Source: JALORV01 sp035429805 (GTDB lineage: Bacteria; Pseudomonadota; Gammaproteobacteria; Burkholderiales; Burkholderiaceae_F). Taken from it: DNA of 49,398 bases. Within the stretch, counting starts at the first letter, position 1; every line of letters starts with the position of its first letter. The position numbers and the translations under genes are program-made. This document shows, in pieces, positions 17,078 through 25,448 of this stretch. The notes beneath the pieces are model-generated. The model had not been told where the DNA came from. It saw only the letters and a list, made by a program, of their open reading frames with translations, and ran no database searches. Location: NCBI GenBank assembly GCA_035429805.1, contig DAOMFL010000022.1, positions 1-49,398 on the forward strand, in the 5' to 3' direction.

Positions 17078-17597
17078 GCGTTGCCTGTGCCTCGAGTTGC
17101 TCGTGCAGCCAGCGGTAGAGTTCGCGCGCGTGCCGCGGCGCCTGGGCGGTCGCCGCATCGCGGCGCGCCGAGCGGATCGTCGCCCGGAGCCACTGCACGT
17201 CGGCGTTCGTATGCGCCGCGACGAACTCGGTCAGCGCGGAATCGTCAGAAAGAAGGCGGTCGCGCCAGCGTTCGGCGAGGTGCATCAGCGCCACGGCAGC
17301 GCGCGACTCGCCGGTGGCCTGTGCGAGCGCTGCGCGGATCGCATCGGCATCGACCTGGCGCATCAGCTTGCCGACGTACTGCATGTGCCGGCGACGCCCT
17401 TCGTGGCTGGTGACGCGGCGGGCAAATTCGATCGCCTCGCGCAATTCTTCTGGCAGTTCGATGCGCTGCAGCTGGTCGCGCCGCAGCCGCACCAGTTCGG
17501 CGCCGAGCGCCTGAAGCGCGTGCATGTCGCGCTTGCGCTGGGACTTGCTGGGCGGGGACGTATCCTCGTCGGGAGCGTCGGGCAGTTCGCGCATCAT
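17067..17597 (-). CDS. yjgA: Ribosome-associated protein YjgA (DUF615)
   Basis: A 176-aa highly charged helical protein of the DUF615 family. Diagnostic stretches are SKSQRKRDMHALQALG near the N-terminus, LREAIEFARRVTSHEGRRRHMQYVGKLMR, and a C-terminal DADVQWLRATIRSAR. In E. coli YjgA co-purifies with late 50S assembly intermediates and is non-essential. Two consecutive start codons (17597 and 17594) are possible. It heads the minus-strand yjgA-mog-esterase operon and is divergent from pmbA, an arrangement common in beta- and gammaproteobacteria. Confidence 0.95.
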   Translation of the reverse strand: MMRELPDAPDEDTSPPSKSQRKRDMHALQALGAELVRLRRDQLQRIELPEELREAIEFARRVTSHEGRRRHMQYVGKLMRQVDADAIRAALAQATGESRAAVALMHLAERWRDRLLSDDSALTEFVAAHTNADVQWLRATIRSARRDAATAQAPRHARELYRWLHEQLEAQATHEG

Positions 17598-17683
17598 CGT
17601 TGTTTATGATACCGAGCAGGTCGCCGCGAACCGGCGTTCCGGCTCCCGGACTCATCTCCCACTTCACGAGGTTGCGCCCCCGC

Positions 17684-19030
17684 ATGACCGTATTCTCGAT
17701 CTCCGATGACCGCCTGCGCGAGCTGGCCCACGAAGCGCTGGCCTGTGCCCGCTCGCTCGGGGCGTCCGACGCGTCCTGTGAGGTGAGCGAAACCACCGGA
17801 CTGTCGGTCACGGTGCGCAAGCGCAAGGTCGAGACGATCGAGCACACGCGCGACAAGGGACTGGGCGTCACCGTGTACCTGGGGCAGCGACGCGGACATG
17901 CATCGACGTCCGATTTCGCGGCGGCCGCGGTGCGACAGGCGGTGACAGCGGCGCACAACATCGCGCGCTTCACGGCCGAGGACGATGCGGCCGGCCTGCC
18001 CGACGAGGACACGCTCGAGAGCAGCCCGCGCGATGTCGACCTGTTTCATCCCTGGTTGCTCGACACCGACGAGGCGATCCGGCTGGCGCAGCGCTGCGAG
18101 GCCGCGGCCTTTGCGGTGAGTCCACGGATCGTGAACTCCGAGGGCGCCAACCTGTACACGTCGTCGGGGCACTTCATACTGGCGAACACCCGCGGCTTCA
18201 CCGCCGGCTATCCATACTCGCGCCACTCGATCTCGGTGTCGCCAATTGCGAAGGACGCCAGCGGCATGCAGCGTGACGACTGGTATTCGTCCGAGCGGGT
18301 GCACGCCGATCTGGCCTCGCCCGAGGCGATCGGCGACTACGCGGCGCGCCGGGCGCTGGCGCGACTCGGGGCCCGCAAGCTCACGACACGGCAGTGCCCG
18401 GTGCTGTTCGAGGCGCCGCTGGCCTGCGGCCTGCTCGGCAACTTCGTGCAGGCGGCGAGCGGCGGAGCGCTCTATCGCAAGTCGTCCTTCCTGGTCGACG
18501 CACTCGGCAAGCCGGTGTTCGCGCCGCATCTGACGATCGAGGAAGACCCCTACCTGCCGCGCGGATCGGGCTCGAGCCCCTTCGACGAGGAGGGTGTGCG
18601 GGGACTGCAGCGGTGCGTCGTGAAGGACGGAAGGCTGGAGGGCTACTTCCTGTCGACCTACTCCGCGCGCAAGCTCGGCATGAAGTCGACCGGCAATGCC
18701 GGTGGTTCCTACAACCTCACGCTGCGCTCGACGCGCACGGAGGACGAGGACGACTTCGAGGTCATGCTGCGCCGGCTCGGCACCGGTCTGCTGGTGACCG
18801 AGCTGATCGGCCAGGGAGTCAACTACGTCACCGGCGACTATTCGCGCGGCGCGAGCGGCTTCTGGGTCGAGGGCGGTCGCATCCAGTACCCGGTCGAGGA
18901 GATCACCGTCGCGGGCAACCTGCGGCAGCTGTTCATGAACATTGCCGCCGTGGGCACCGACACCGTCGTGCGCGGCAGCAAGGTGAGCGGCTCTGTCCTC
19001 GTCGAGGGCATGACGATCGCCGGGGCCTGA
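17684..19030 (+). CDS. pmbA: Metalloprotease PmbA/TldE
   Basis: PmbA (TldE) forms a heterodimer with TldD that degrades unfolded peptides and matures microcin B17-type peptides; in TldD/E the zinc site is in TldD. The 448 aa from the ATG at 17684 match the usual 450-aa length. Conserved parts seen are ASCEVSETTGLSVTVRKRKVETIEHTRDKGLGVTVY, the domain-joining region GALYRKSSFLVDALGKPVF, and the C-terminal TGNAGGSYNLTL and GQGVNYVTGDYSRGASGFWVE blocks. An open frame extends upstream to 17600 but adds only unconserved residues. Divergent from yjgA. No tldD is present in this window. Confidence 0.95.
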   Translation: MTVFSISDDRLRELAHEALACARSLGASDASCEVSETTGLSVTVRKRKVETIEHTRDKGLGVTVYLGQRRGHASTSDFAAAAVRQAVTAAHNIARFTAEDDAAGLPDEDTLESSPRDVDLFHPWLLDTDEAIRLAQRCEAAAFAVSPRIVNSEGANLYTSSGHFILANTRGFTAGYPYSRHSISVSPIAKDASGMQRDDWYSSERVHADLASPEAIGDYAARRALARLGARKLTTRQCPVLFEAPLACGLLGNFVQAASGGALYRKSSFLVDALGKPVFAPHLTIEEDPYLPRGSGSSPFDEEGVRGLQRCVVKDGRLEGYFLSTYSARKLGMKSTGNAGGSYNLTLRSTRTEDEDDFEVMLRRLGTGLLVTELIGQGVNYVTGDYSRGASGFWVEGGRIQYPVEEITVAGNLRQLFMNIAAVGTDTVVRGSKVSGSVLVEGMTIAGA

Positions 19031-19188
19031 CAGGATGAAGGGAACGCGCCCGGCTTGACCGTGGGCAACCACAGCAGCCGGGTCGAGCGCAGCGCCTGCC
19101 GCTAGAATCACGCGCAGCGGAAGGAGGGCGGCCGTCCGCTCCGAGTCAACGCCGCCTCCCCATATTCCAGTTCGAGGAGACTTGAGGC

Positions 19189-20304
19189 ATGGAACGTCGT
19201 TCCTTTTTGAAGAAGGCGGGCAGCGCAGGCGCGGGAGTTGCCGCGGCCGCGATCGCAGCGCCGGCACTGGCGCAGGCCCAACCCGAGGTCAAGTGGCGCC
19301 TGACATCGAGTTTCCCGAAGTCGCTGGACACGATTTTCGGCGGAGCCGAGACGCTCTCGAAGATGGTGGCTGCCGCCACCAACAACAAGTTTCAGATCCA
19401 GGTGTTCGCGGCCGGCGAGATCGTGCCGGGACTGCAGGCGCTGGACGCCGTTCAGAACGGCACGGTCGAATGCACGCATACGGTGCCGTACTACTTCTTC
19501 GGCAAGGATCCCACCTTCGCCTTTGCCTCGGCCGTGCCCTTCGGCATGAATGCCCGCCAGCAGAACTCGTGGATCTATCACGGCGGTGGCCGTCAGCTGA
19601 TGAACGACTTCTACAAGAGCTACAACGTCCTGGCGTTCCTTGCCGGCAACACCGGGGCGCAGATGGGCGGTTTCTTCCGCAAGGAGATCAAGACCGTCGC
19701 AGATTTGAAGGGCCTGAAGTTCCGCATTGGGGGCTTTGCCGGCACCGTGATGGCGAAGCTGGGCGTCGTGCCGCAGCAGATCGCCGGCGGCGACATCTAC
19801 CCGGCGCTGGAAAAAGGCACGATCGACGCGGCCGAGTGGGTCGGGCCGTATGACGATGAAAAGCTGGGCCTGGGCAAGGTCGCGAAGTTCTATTACACGC
19901 CTGGCTTCTGGGAAGGCGGCCCCTCGCTGGAACTGATGATCAACCAGGCGGCGTGGGCGAAGCTGCCCAAGGACTACCAGGCGGCTCTGGAATCGGCCTG
20001 CGGGTTCACGAACGGCGACATGCTCGCGAAGTACGACGCGCTGAACCCGCCGGCGCTGCGCCGGTTGATCGCTTCCGGCGTGCAGTTGCGCCAATGGCCG
20101 CGTCCAGTGCTGGACGCAGCCTGGGTCGCCGCCAATGAGGTCTTCGCGGAGACCAGCGCGAAGAACGCAGCCTTCAAGAAGGTCTACGAGCCGTGGAAGG
20201 CCTACCGCGACGAGCAGATCCGCTGGTTCGGCGTCGCCGAGCAGCCTTTCGACAACTTCATGGCCGGCACGCTGCGGGCGGCGCCGGCGCCGGCCAAGAA
20301 GTAG
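19189..20304 (+). CDS. TRAP transporter solute-binding protein (TakP-like, Tat-exported)
   Basis: A 371-aa periplasmic binding protein (DctP/TakP family). The N-terminus MERRSFLKKAGSAGAG is a twin-arginine signal (RRSFLK) with cleavage near ALAQA, so it is probably exported folded. Conserved elements: FRIGGFAGTVMAKLGVVPQQIAGGDIYPALEKG, whose Arg (about 179) binds the carboxylate of ligands in TRAP proteins, and DAAEWVGPYDDEKLG plus PGFWEGGP typical of the TakP (2-oxoacid) and mannitol/chloroaromatic group. A carboxylic acid substrate is likely; which one is not visible. GAGGAG precedes the ATG and a TAGAAT box lies at 19103-19108. The matching membrane genes are on the opposite strand at 20439-22813, meeting this gene tail to tail. 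Confidence 0.92.
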   Translation: MERRSFLKKAGSAGAGVAAAAIAAPALAQAQPEVKWRLTSSFPKSLDTIFGGAETLSKMVAAATNNKFQIQVFAAGEIVPGLQALDAVQNGTVECTHTVPYYFFGKDPTFAFASAVPFGMNARQQNSWIYHGGGRQLMNDFYKSYNVLAFLAGNTGAQMGGFFRKEIKTVADLKGLKFRIGGFAGTVMAKLGVVPQQIAGGDIYPALEKGTIDAAEWVGPYDDEKLGLGKVAKFYYTPGFWEGGPSLELMINQAAWAKLPKDYQAALESACGFTNGDMLAKYDALNPPALRRLIASGVQLRQWPRPVLDAAWVAANEVFAETSAKNAAFKKVYEPWKAYRDEQIRWFGVAEQPFDNFMAGTLRAAPAPAKK

Positions 20305-20325
20305 GACGCCGGGCTCGGGACCCCA

Positions 20326-20353
20326 GGGCGCGCCTCGGCGCGCCCTTTTCTTT
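20326..20353 (+). terminator. Rho-independent terminator of the TRAP binding-protein gene
   Basis: GGGCGCGC (20326-20333) and GCGCGCCC (20338-20345) form an 8-bp stem with a CTCG loop, followed by TTTTCTTT. It lies 22 bp after the plus-strand stop codon. Confidence 0.85.
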
Positions 20354-20385
20354 CCTGCGCAGCACCGGCGCCCGCGGGCGGGCCG

Positions 20386-20416
20386 AAAAAAGAGAGGGCC
20401 CCGCAGCGCGGGGCCC
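20386..20416 (-). terminator. Rho-independent terminator of the TRAP dctQM genes
   Basis: On the minus strand GGGCCCCGC (20416-20408) pairs with GCGGGGCCC (20404-20396) across a 3-nt loop, then reads TCTCTTTTTT. It stands 22 bp beyond the dctM stop codon and back to back with the plus-strand terminator at 20326. Confidence 0.85.
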
Positions 20417-20438
20417 ACGACGTGCGGCAGGCCGCCGG

Positions 20439-22226
20439 TTATTTCTTCGATTCCTCCGGCGGCGGTGCCTTGAAGGCATCCTGCATCGCCTTGGAGTCCT
20501 CATCCGTCTTCTGGGCGTCGGTCGCTGCGCCGGCGCCCTGATCGGCTGGCGGCACGCCGAAGTTCTGCAATCCGCTGCCCTCCGCGGGAGCTCCTTCGGC
20601 CGGCGCTCCGCCTTCGCTCGGCACGGTGAACTCGATCGTGTTCGGGTCCACCTGCGGCGCGTCGCTCTTGTAGACCATCACCATCTGCGGGAACAGGATG
20701 ACCAGCGCGACCATGATCAGCTGGATCACGACGAACGGGATCGCGCCCCAATAGATCTGCCCGGTCGTCACCGGGGCCATCTTCTTCCGCGTCAGCTTGT
20801 CGACGTATTCGGAGTTCGGGGCGACGCTGCGCAGGTAGAACAGTGCGAAGCCGAACGGTGGATGCATGAACGAGGTCTGCATGTTCACGCCCAGCAGCAC
20901 GCCGAACCAGATCAGATCGATGCCGAGCTTTTCGGCCACCGGCCCGAGCAGGGGCACGACGATGAACGACAGCTCGAAGAAATCGAGGAAGAACGCGAGG
21001 ACAAAGATCAGGATGTTGACGACGATGAGGAAGCCGATGGCGCCGCCCGGCAGGTCGGACAGCAGGTGCTCGACCCACAGGTGGCCGTCGACGCCGTAGA
21101 AAGTCAGGCTGAATACGCGTGCACCGACCAGGATGAAGACGACGAACGCCGTGAGCTTGGCGGTCGAACTCATCGCCTGTTTGAGGAGGTCGAAGCTGAG
21201 CCGCCTGCGCGAAACCGCCATCAGCAGCGCTCCGGTCGCGCCCATCGCGCCGCCTTCGGTCGGCGTGGCGATGCCGAGAAAGATCGTGCCCAGCACCAGG
21301 AACACCAGCGCGAGCGGCGGGATCAGCACGAACACCACGCGCTCGGCCAGCCTGGACAGCAGTCCGACCTTCAGGAGCCTGTTGGCCAGCGCCACGACGA
21401 AGGCGACACCCATGCCGGCGGCGAGACCGACGATGATCGTCATGTCGGTCGGCGCATCCGCCGGCAGTGTGAAGTGCTCGACAGCGACGGCGATGACGCC
21501 CGAGAGGATGGTGAGGACCAGCAGGGACCGGCCGCCCGCGGAACCGTCCGTCTCACGGATGGTTCGCGCCTCGAGCGGCAGCGCCGGCACGAGTTTCGGC
21601 CGGAAGATCGCCACGAGGATGATGAAGCTGGCGTACAGGCCCGTCAGGACGAAGCCGGGAATGAACGCGCCGGCATACATGTCGCCGACCGACTTGCCGA
21701 GCTGGTCCGCCATGATGATCAGCACCAGCGACGGCGGAATGATTTGGGCCAGCGTTCCCGAGGCTGCGATCACGCCGGAGGCGACGCGCCGGTCGTAGCC
21801 GTAGCGCAGCATGATCGGCAGCGAGATCAGGCCCATCGAGATGACCGACGCGGCGACCACGCCGGTCGTTGCCGCCAGCAGCGCGCCGACGAAGATCACC
21901 GCGAACGCCAGGCCGCCACGGACGGGTCCGAACAACTGGCCAATCGTGTCGAGCAGGTCCTCCGCCATGCCGCTGCGTTCGAGGATCAGCCCCATGAAGG
22001 TGAAGAACGGGATAGCGAGCAGCGTCTCGTTGCTCATCACGCCCCACAGGCGCTCGGGCATAGCCTGGAACAGCGTCGGCTGCAGCAGGCCCAGTTCGAT
22101 GCCGAGCAGCCCGAACCCGATGCCGATGGCACCGAGAGAGAAGGCGACCGGGTAGCCGAGCAGCAGGAAGACCACCAGCGCGCCGAACATCAGCGGCGCC
22201 ATGTTGCTGATGAGGAACTGGGTCAT
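20439..22226 (-). CDS. TRAP transporter large permease subunit (DctM type)
   Basis: The 595-aa ion-coupled translocator of a tripartite ATP-independent periplasmic transporter. More than twelve hydrophobic helices are visible, with hallmark segments FMGLILERSGMAEDLLDTIGQLFGPVRGGLAFAV and VASGVIAASGTLAQIIPPSLVLIIMADQLG. It belongs to the longer subgroup with an extra hydrophobic middle section. The last 85-90 residues (from about VDPNTIEF) are hydrophilic, low-complexity and rich in Ala, Gly, Pro and Glu, probably a cytoplasmic or periplasmic tail not needed for transport. Its ATG overlaps the dctQ stop by 4 bp (ATGA). It should work with the binding protein at 19189-20304. Confidence 0.93.
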   Translation of the reverse strand: MTQFLISNMAPLMFGALVVFLLLGYPVAFSLGAIGIGFGLLGIELGLLQPTLFQAMPERLWGVMSNETLLAIPFFTFMGLILERSGMAEDLLDTIGQLFGPVRGGLAFAVIFVGALLAATTGVVAASVISMGLISLPIMLRYGYDRRVASGVIAASGTLAQIIPPSLVLIIMADQLGKSVGDMYAGAFIPGFVLTGLYASFIILVAIFRPKLVPALPLEARTIRETDGSAGGRSLLVLTILSGVIAVAVEHFTLPADAPTDMTIIVGLAAGMGVAFVVALANRLLKVGLLSRLAERVVFVLIPPLALVFLVLGTIFLGIATPTEGGAMGATGALLMAVSRRRLSFDLLKQAMSSTAKLTAFVVFILVGARVFSLTFYGVDGHLWVEHLLSDLPGGAIGFLIVVNILIFVLAFFLDFFELSFIVVPLLGPVAEKLGIDLIWFGVLLGVNMQTSFMHPPFGFALFYLRSVAPNSEYVDKLTRKKMAPVTTGQIYWGAIPFVVIQLIMVALVILFPQMVMVYKSDAPQVDPNTIEFTVPSEGGAPAEGAPAEGSGLQNFGVPPADQGAGAATDAQKTDEDSKAMQDAFKAPPPEESKK

Positions 22227-22813
22227 GCCTGTTCTCCCCGCGACTTCAGGATCTCTTCGGCGAGCAGTTCCTCGGCGGACTTCTGCTGTTCCTTCACGGT
22301 CGGATCAGGACCGGCACCGGTCAGGAATGCGATGTTCTTGATCAGTTGCGACACGCCTTGCAGCGACAGCAGCAGGAATCCGATCGGCACCAGCAGCCGC
22401 GCCGGCCAGACGATCAGGCCGCCGGCATTGGTCGACATCTCGCCACGCTCGTAGGCCTGCACGAACACCGGCCACGACAGATAAAGGATCATCAGCGCCA
22501 TCGGCAGCAGGAACAGCAGTGTCCCCAGCACATCGATCCAGGCCTGCGTGCGACGACTGAGGCGTCCGGCGATGACGTCGATGCGCACCATTTCGTTCTG
22601 CTGCAGCGTGTAGGCGGCGGCGAACAGAAAGACTGCCGAAAACAGGTACCACTGCAGTTCGAGCCAGGCGTTCGAGGAAATGTTGAAGAGGTAGCGCACG
22701 ATGGCGTTGCCGGCGCTTACCAGTGTGCAGATCAGGATCAGCCACATGACCAGCCGGAAGACCCGGTGGTTGACGGCATCGATGGCGCGCGACAGTGCGA
22801 GCAGTCCGGACAT
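22223..22813 (-). CDS. TRAP transporter small permease subunit (DctQ type)
   Basis: 196 aa with four transmembrane helices, the small membrane subunit that scaffolds DctM. The family stretch SSNAWLELQWYLFSAVFLFAAAYTLQQNEMVRIDV is clear. I start at the ATG at 22813, where AGGAGG lies 8 bp upstream, rather than 12 codons earlier. The C-terminal tail is hydrophilic and Glu/Lys-rich. It is translationally coupled to dctM (ATGA overlap) and lies 80 bp downstream of argH on the same strand. Confidence 0.92.
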   Translation of the reverse strand: MSGLLALSRAIDAVNHRVFRLVMWLILICTLVSAGNAIVRYLFNISSNAWLELQWYLFSAVFLFAAAYTLQQNEMVRIDVIAGRLSRRTQAWIDVLGTLLFLLPMALMILYLSWPVFVQAYERGEMSTNAGGLIVWPARLLVPIGFLLLSLQGVSQLIKNIAFLTGAGPDPTVKEQQKSAEELLAEEILKSRGEQA

Positions 22814-22893
22814 ACCGAGGCCTCCTGGATGACAGCGCCCACCCGCCACTGGCCGCGGGGTGGACGATTCTATCTTCGAAAGTTCGGAAGTCC

Positions 22894-24312
22894 CTAGATG
22901 CTGAACCGTTCGTTCCAGCGGGCCACCTGCGCCTTGACCTGCTCCGGTGCCGTGCCGCCCAGGTGGTTGCGGGCCGCGACCGAGCCCTCGAGCGTCAGCA
23001 CCTGCATGACGTCCGCTTCGATCGACGGAGCAAACGTCTTCAGCTCTTCCAGCGGCAGTTCTGCGAGGTCGACGCCAAGGGCCGCGGCGGCCTTCACTGC
23101 CCGGGCGACCGCTTCGTGCGCCGCCCGGAACGGCAGGCCCTTGCGCACTAGGTAGTCGGCGAGATCGGTCGCGGTCGAATAGCCCTCCGCGGCAGCGCGG
23201 CGCATTGCAGCCGCATCGACCTCGAGTCCCGGAATCATTTCGACAAAGGCCCGCAGCGTGTCGCGCACCGTGTCGACGGTGTCGAACAGCGGTTCCTTGT
23301 CTTCCTGGTTGTCCTTGTTGTAGGCGAGCGGCTGGCCCTTCATCAGCGTCAGCAGCGCCACCAGGTGGCCGTTGACGCGGCCGGCCTTGCCGCGCGCCAG
23401 CTCGGGCACGTCCGGATTCTTCTTCTGCGGCATGATCGAAGAGCCGGTCGTGAAGCGATCAGGCAGACGCACGAAGCCGTAGCGCGGACTCATCCACAGC
23501 ACCAGTTCCTCGGCCAGCCGCGACACGTGCGTCATCACGAGCGCCGCGGCGGCGCAGAACTCGATCGCGAAGTCCCGGTCGCTGACCGCATCGAGAGAGT
23601 TTTCGGCAATCGCCTCGAACCCGAGCCGCTCGGCAACGAACCCGCGGTCGATCGGAAATGTCGTGCCGGCCAGCGCCGCCGCGCCGAGCGGCAGACGGTT
23701 GACGCGTCGACGGGCGTCGAGTAGGCGCTCGCGGTCGCGCTCGAACATTTCGACATACGCCAGCAGGTGATGGCCGAAGGTGACCGGCTGCGCCACCTGG
23801 AGGTGAGTGAAGCCCGGCATCACGGTGGCCGCGTGTGCCCCCGCCTGTGCCACCAGTGCGCGTTGCAACGCGTGCACCAGCGCGACGATGCGGTCGATCT
23901 CGCCGCGCAGCCACAGACGGATGTCGGTGGCGACCTGGTCGTTGCGCGAGCGGCCGGTGTGCAGCCGCCTGCCGGCGTCACCGACCAGGTCGGTGAGGCG
24001 TCTTTCGATATTGAGGTGCACGTCCTCGAGGTCGAGCCGCCATTCAAACTCGCCACGCTCGATCTCGCCGCGGATCTGCCCGAGCCCGCGTTCGATGGCC
24101 GCGAGGTCGTCGACCGGGATGACGTTCTGCTTCGCGAGCATCGCCGCGTGCGCCAGCGAGCCCTCGATGTCGGCCGGCGCCAGGCGCCGGTCGAAGCCGA
24201 TCGACGCCGTGTAACGCAGCACGAAGTCAGCGACCGGTTCGTCGAAGCGGCCGGACCATGCCTTGCCTTTCGAACCCAGGGGATCGGACGGTTTCGCGGA
24301 GGGCTCTGACAT
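22894..24312 (-). CDS. argH: Argininosuccinate lyase
   Basis: Final enzyme of arginine synthesis, splitting argininosuccinate into arginine and fumarate; cytosolic homotetramer. 472 aa, normal length. Motifs: WSGRFDEPVADFVLRYTASIGFDRRLAPADI at the start, the catalytic-helix region TGRSRNDQVATDIRLW, the HLQVAQPVTFGHHLLAY region with the general acid-base His, and the fumarase-superfamily signature GSSIMPQKKNPD with its catalytic Ser. The ATG at 24312 is preceded by GAGGA, and a TATAAT box on the same strand lies 75 bp upstream (24387-24392). Divergent from algZ, the usual order argH / algZ-algR-hemC. Confidence 0.97.
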   Translation of the reverse strand: MSEPSAKPSDPLGSKGKAWSGRFDEPVADFVLRYTASIGFDRRLAPADIEGSLAHAAMLAKQNVIPVDDLAAIERGLGQIRGEIERGEFEWRLDLEDVHLNIERRLTDLVGDAGRRLHTGRSRNDQVATDIRLWLRGEIDRIVALVHALQRALVAQAGAHAATVMPGFTHLQVAQPVTFGHHLLAYVEMFERDRERLLDARRRVNRLPLGAAALAGTTFPIDRGFVAERLGFEAIAENSLDAVSDRDFAIEFCAAAALVMTHVSRLAEELVLWMSPRYGFVRLPDRFTTGSSIMPQKKNPDVPELARGKAGRVNGHLVALLTLMKGQPLAYNKDNQEDKEPLFDTVDTVRDTLRAFVEMIPGLEVDAAAMRRAAAEGYSTATDLADYLVRKGLPFRAAHEAVARAVKAAAALGVDLAELPLEELKTFAPSIEADVMQVLTLEGSVAARNHLGGTAPEQVKAQVARWNERFSI

Positions 24313-24386
24313 AATTCCTCGAGAGGAGGGCGGCCGTGTGCCTTCGACCGAGGGCCACCGGTGATGCGTCGCGTGAGCAGTTGCGG

Positions 24387-24392
24387 ATTATA
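24387..24392 (-). promoter_or_regulatory. Consensus -10 box for argH in the argH-algZ divergent region
   Basis: The minus strand reads TATAAT here, inside the 85-bp spacer between the divergent starts of argH (24312) and algZ (24398). No good -35 is seen for it: the place where one is expected lies within the algZ coding sequence. The box is only 6 bp before the proposed algZ GTG, so the two promoters must overlap or algZ starts later. Confidence 0.5.
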
Positions 24393-24397
24393 GGTTC

Positions 24398-25438
24398 GTG
24401 AAGCCGTCGCCACCCGCGATCAAGGGGCCGCTCGCTCGCGCCGAAACGGCGGCTCCGACGCCGCGCCAGGTCATCCCCGATGGCTGCAACATGGGAGTGC
24501 TGCTGCGGGTGATCGGCATCGTCGTCGCGCTGTCGACGACGGCGGCCGTCGCCGATGCCGCCGGTCTCGCTGACGCGATTGATCAGCTGCTCCGGATCAC
24601 CGCGCTCGCCGCTCCGGTCACCCTCGTGACGCTGATGCTCTGGTGCGGCGAAAGGCGCGGCCTGCCGCCGTTGAGTCCCGGCGTACAGCGTGCCGTCGCG
24701 TGGCTGACGCCGGCCCTGGTCACCTACGCGCTCGCCGCGCTGATGCGCCAGGGCAGCCCGTCGGCACCTGTCGGGCAGGCGCTGGCGGCCCTGGTACTGG
24801 GCGCCGCCGTGCAGCACTACTACGAACTGCGGCAAAGGGCGTTCTCGCCGGCGCTGGCGGAGGCCAAGTACCAGGCGCTGCAGTCGCGCATCCGGCCGCA
24901 CTTCCTGTTCAACAGTCTGAACGCGGTACTCGCCGTCATCCGAACGGAGCCGGCGAAGGCCGAGCGCATGCTGGAAAGCATTGCGGAACTGTTCCGTGCG
25001 GTCATGGCTGACACGCGGAAACTGGTGCCGCTGGCGCAGGAGATCGAGCTGTGCCGCAACTATGTGGAGATCGAGCAGACGCGGCTCGGAAATAGGCTGG
25101 CCGTTGAGTGGCAAATCGGGGCATACCACCCCCGGGCAAAGGTGCCACAGTTGCTCCTGCAGCCGGTGATCGAAAACGCTATCCGCTATGGTGCCGAAAC
25201 ACTGGCGGGCCGCGCCGACATCATCGTGCGGGTACGCCAGCACGGCTTCACGCTGGAGATGTTCGTCAGCAATCCGATCGCGCCGGATCGCCCCGAACGC
25301 GAGGGCAACCAGATCGGGCTGGCGAACATCCGTGGACGGCTGGCGTTGATTTACGACCTCGAAGCCAGGATAGAGACGCAGGTCAGGCGCAACCGCTTCG
25401 AGCTGACGATGACCTTGCCGGTCGAGAAGCGCGCCTGA
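24398..25438 (+). CDS. algZ: LytS/AlgZ-family sensor histidine kinase
   Basis: 346 aa. The N-terminal half carries four hydrophobic helices (about 33-140); the kinase half begins with the phosphoacceptor motif RIRPHFLFNSLN (His168) and has the N-box PVIENAIRYG. The later G-box is reduced to SNP and GNQIGLANIRGRL, as in AlgZ/FimS rather than typical kinases. The partner regulator gene follows 10 bp later. In Pseudomonas AlgZR controls alginate and twitching motility, but in other bacteria the targets differ, so only the family name is transferable. The GTG at 24398 has a poor ribosome site; the ATG at 24491 is an alternative that would still keep the helices. Confidence 0.88.
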   Translation: MKPSPPAIKGPLARAETAAPTPRQVIPDGCNMGVLLRVIGIVVALSTTAAVADAAGLADAIDQLLRITALAAPVTLVTLMLWCGERRGLPPLSPGVQRAVAWLTPALVTYALAALMRQGSPSAPVGQALAALVLGAAVQHYYELRQRAFSPALAEAKYQALQSRIRPHFLFNSLNAVLAVIRTEPAKAERMLESIAELFRAVMADTRKLVPLAQEIELCRNYVEIEQTRLGNRLAVEWQIGAYHPRAKVPQLLLQPVIENAIRYGAETLAGRADIIVRVRQHGFTLEMFVSNPIAPDRPEREGNQIGLANIRGRLALIYDLEARIETQVRRNRFELTMTLPVEKRA

Positions 25439-25448
25439 AGGGCACGAG

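Noticed and set aside
17594..19267. 557-codon minus-strand frame opposite pmbA
   Set aside because: Antisense shadow; the pmbA protein on the plus strand is well conserved.
20193..22454. 753-codon plus-strand frame opposite dctM/dctQ
   Set aside because: Extremely polar, repetitive Asp/Glu/Arg/His composition typical of the antisense of membrane-protein genes.
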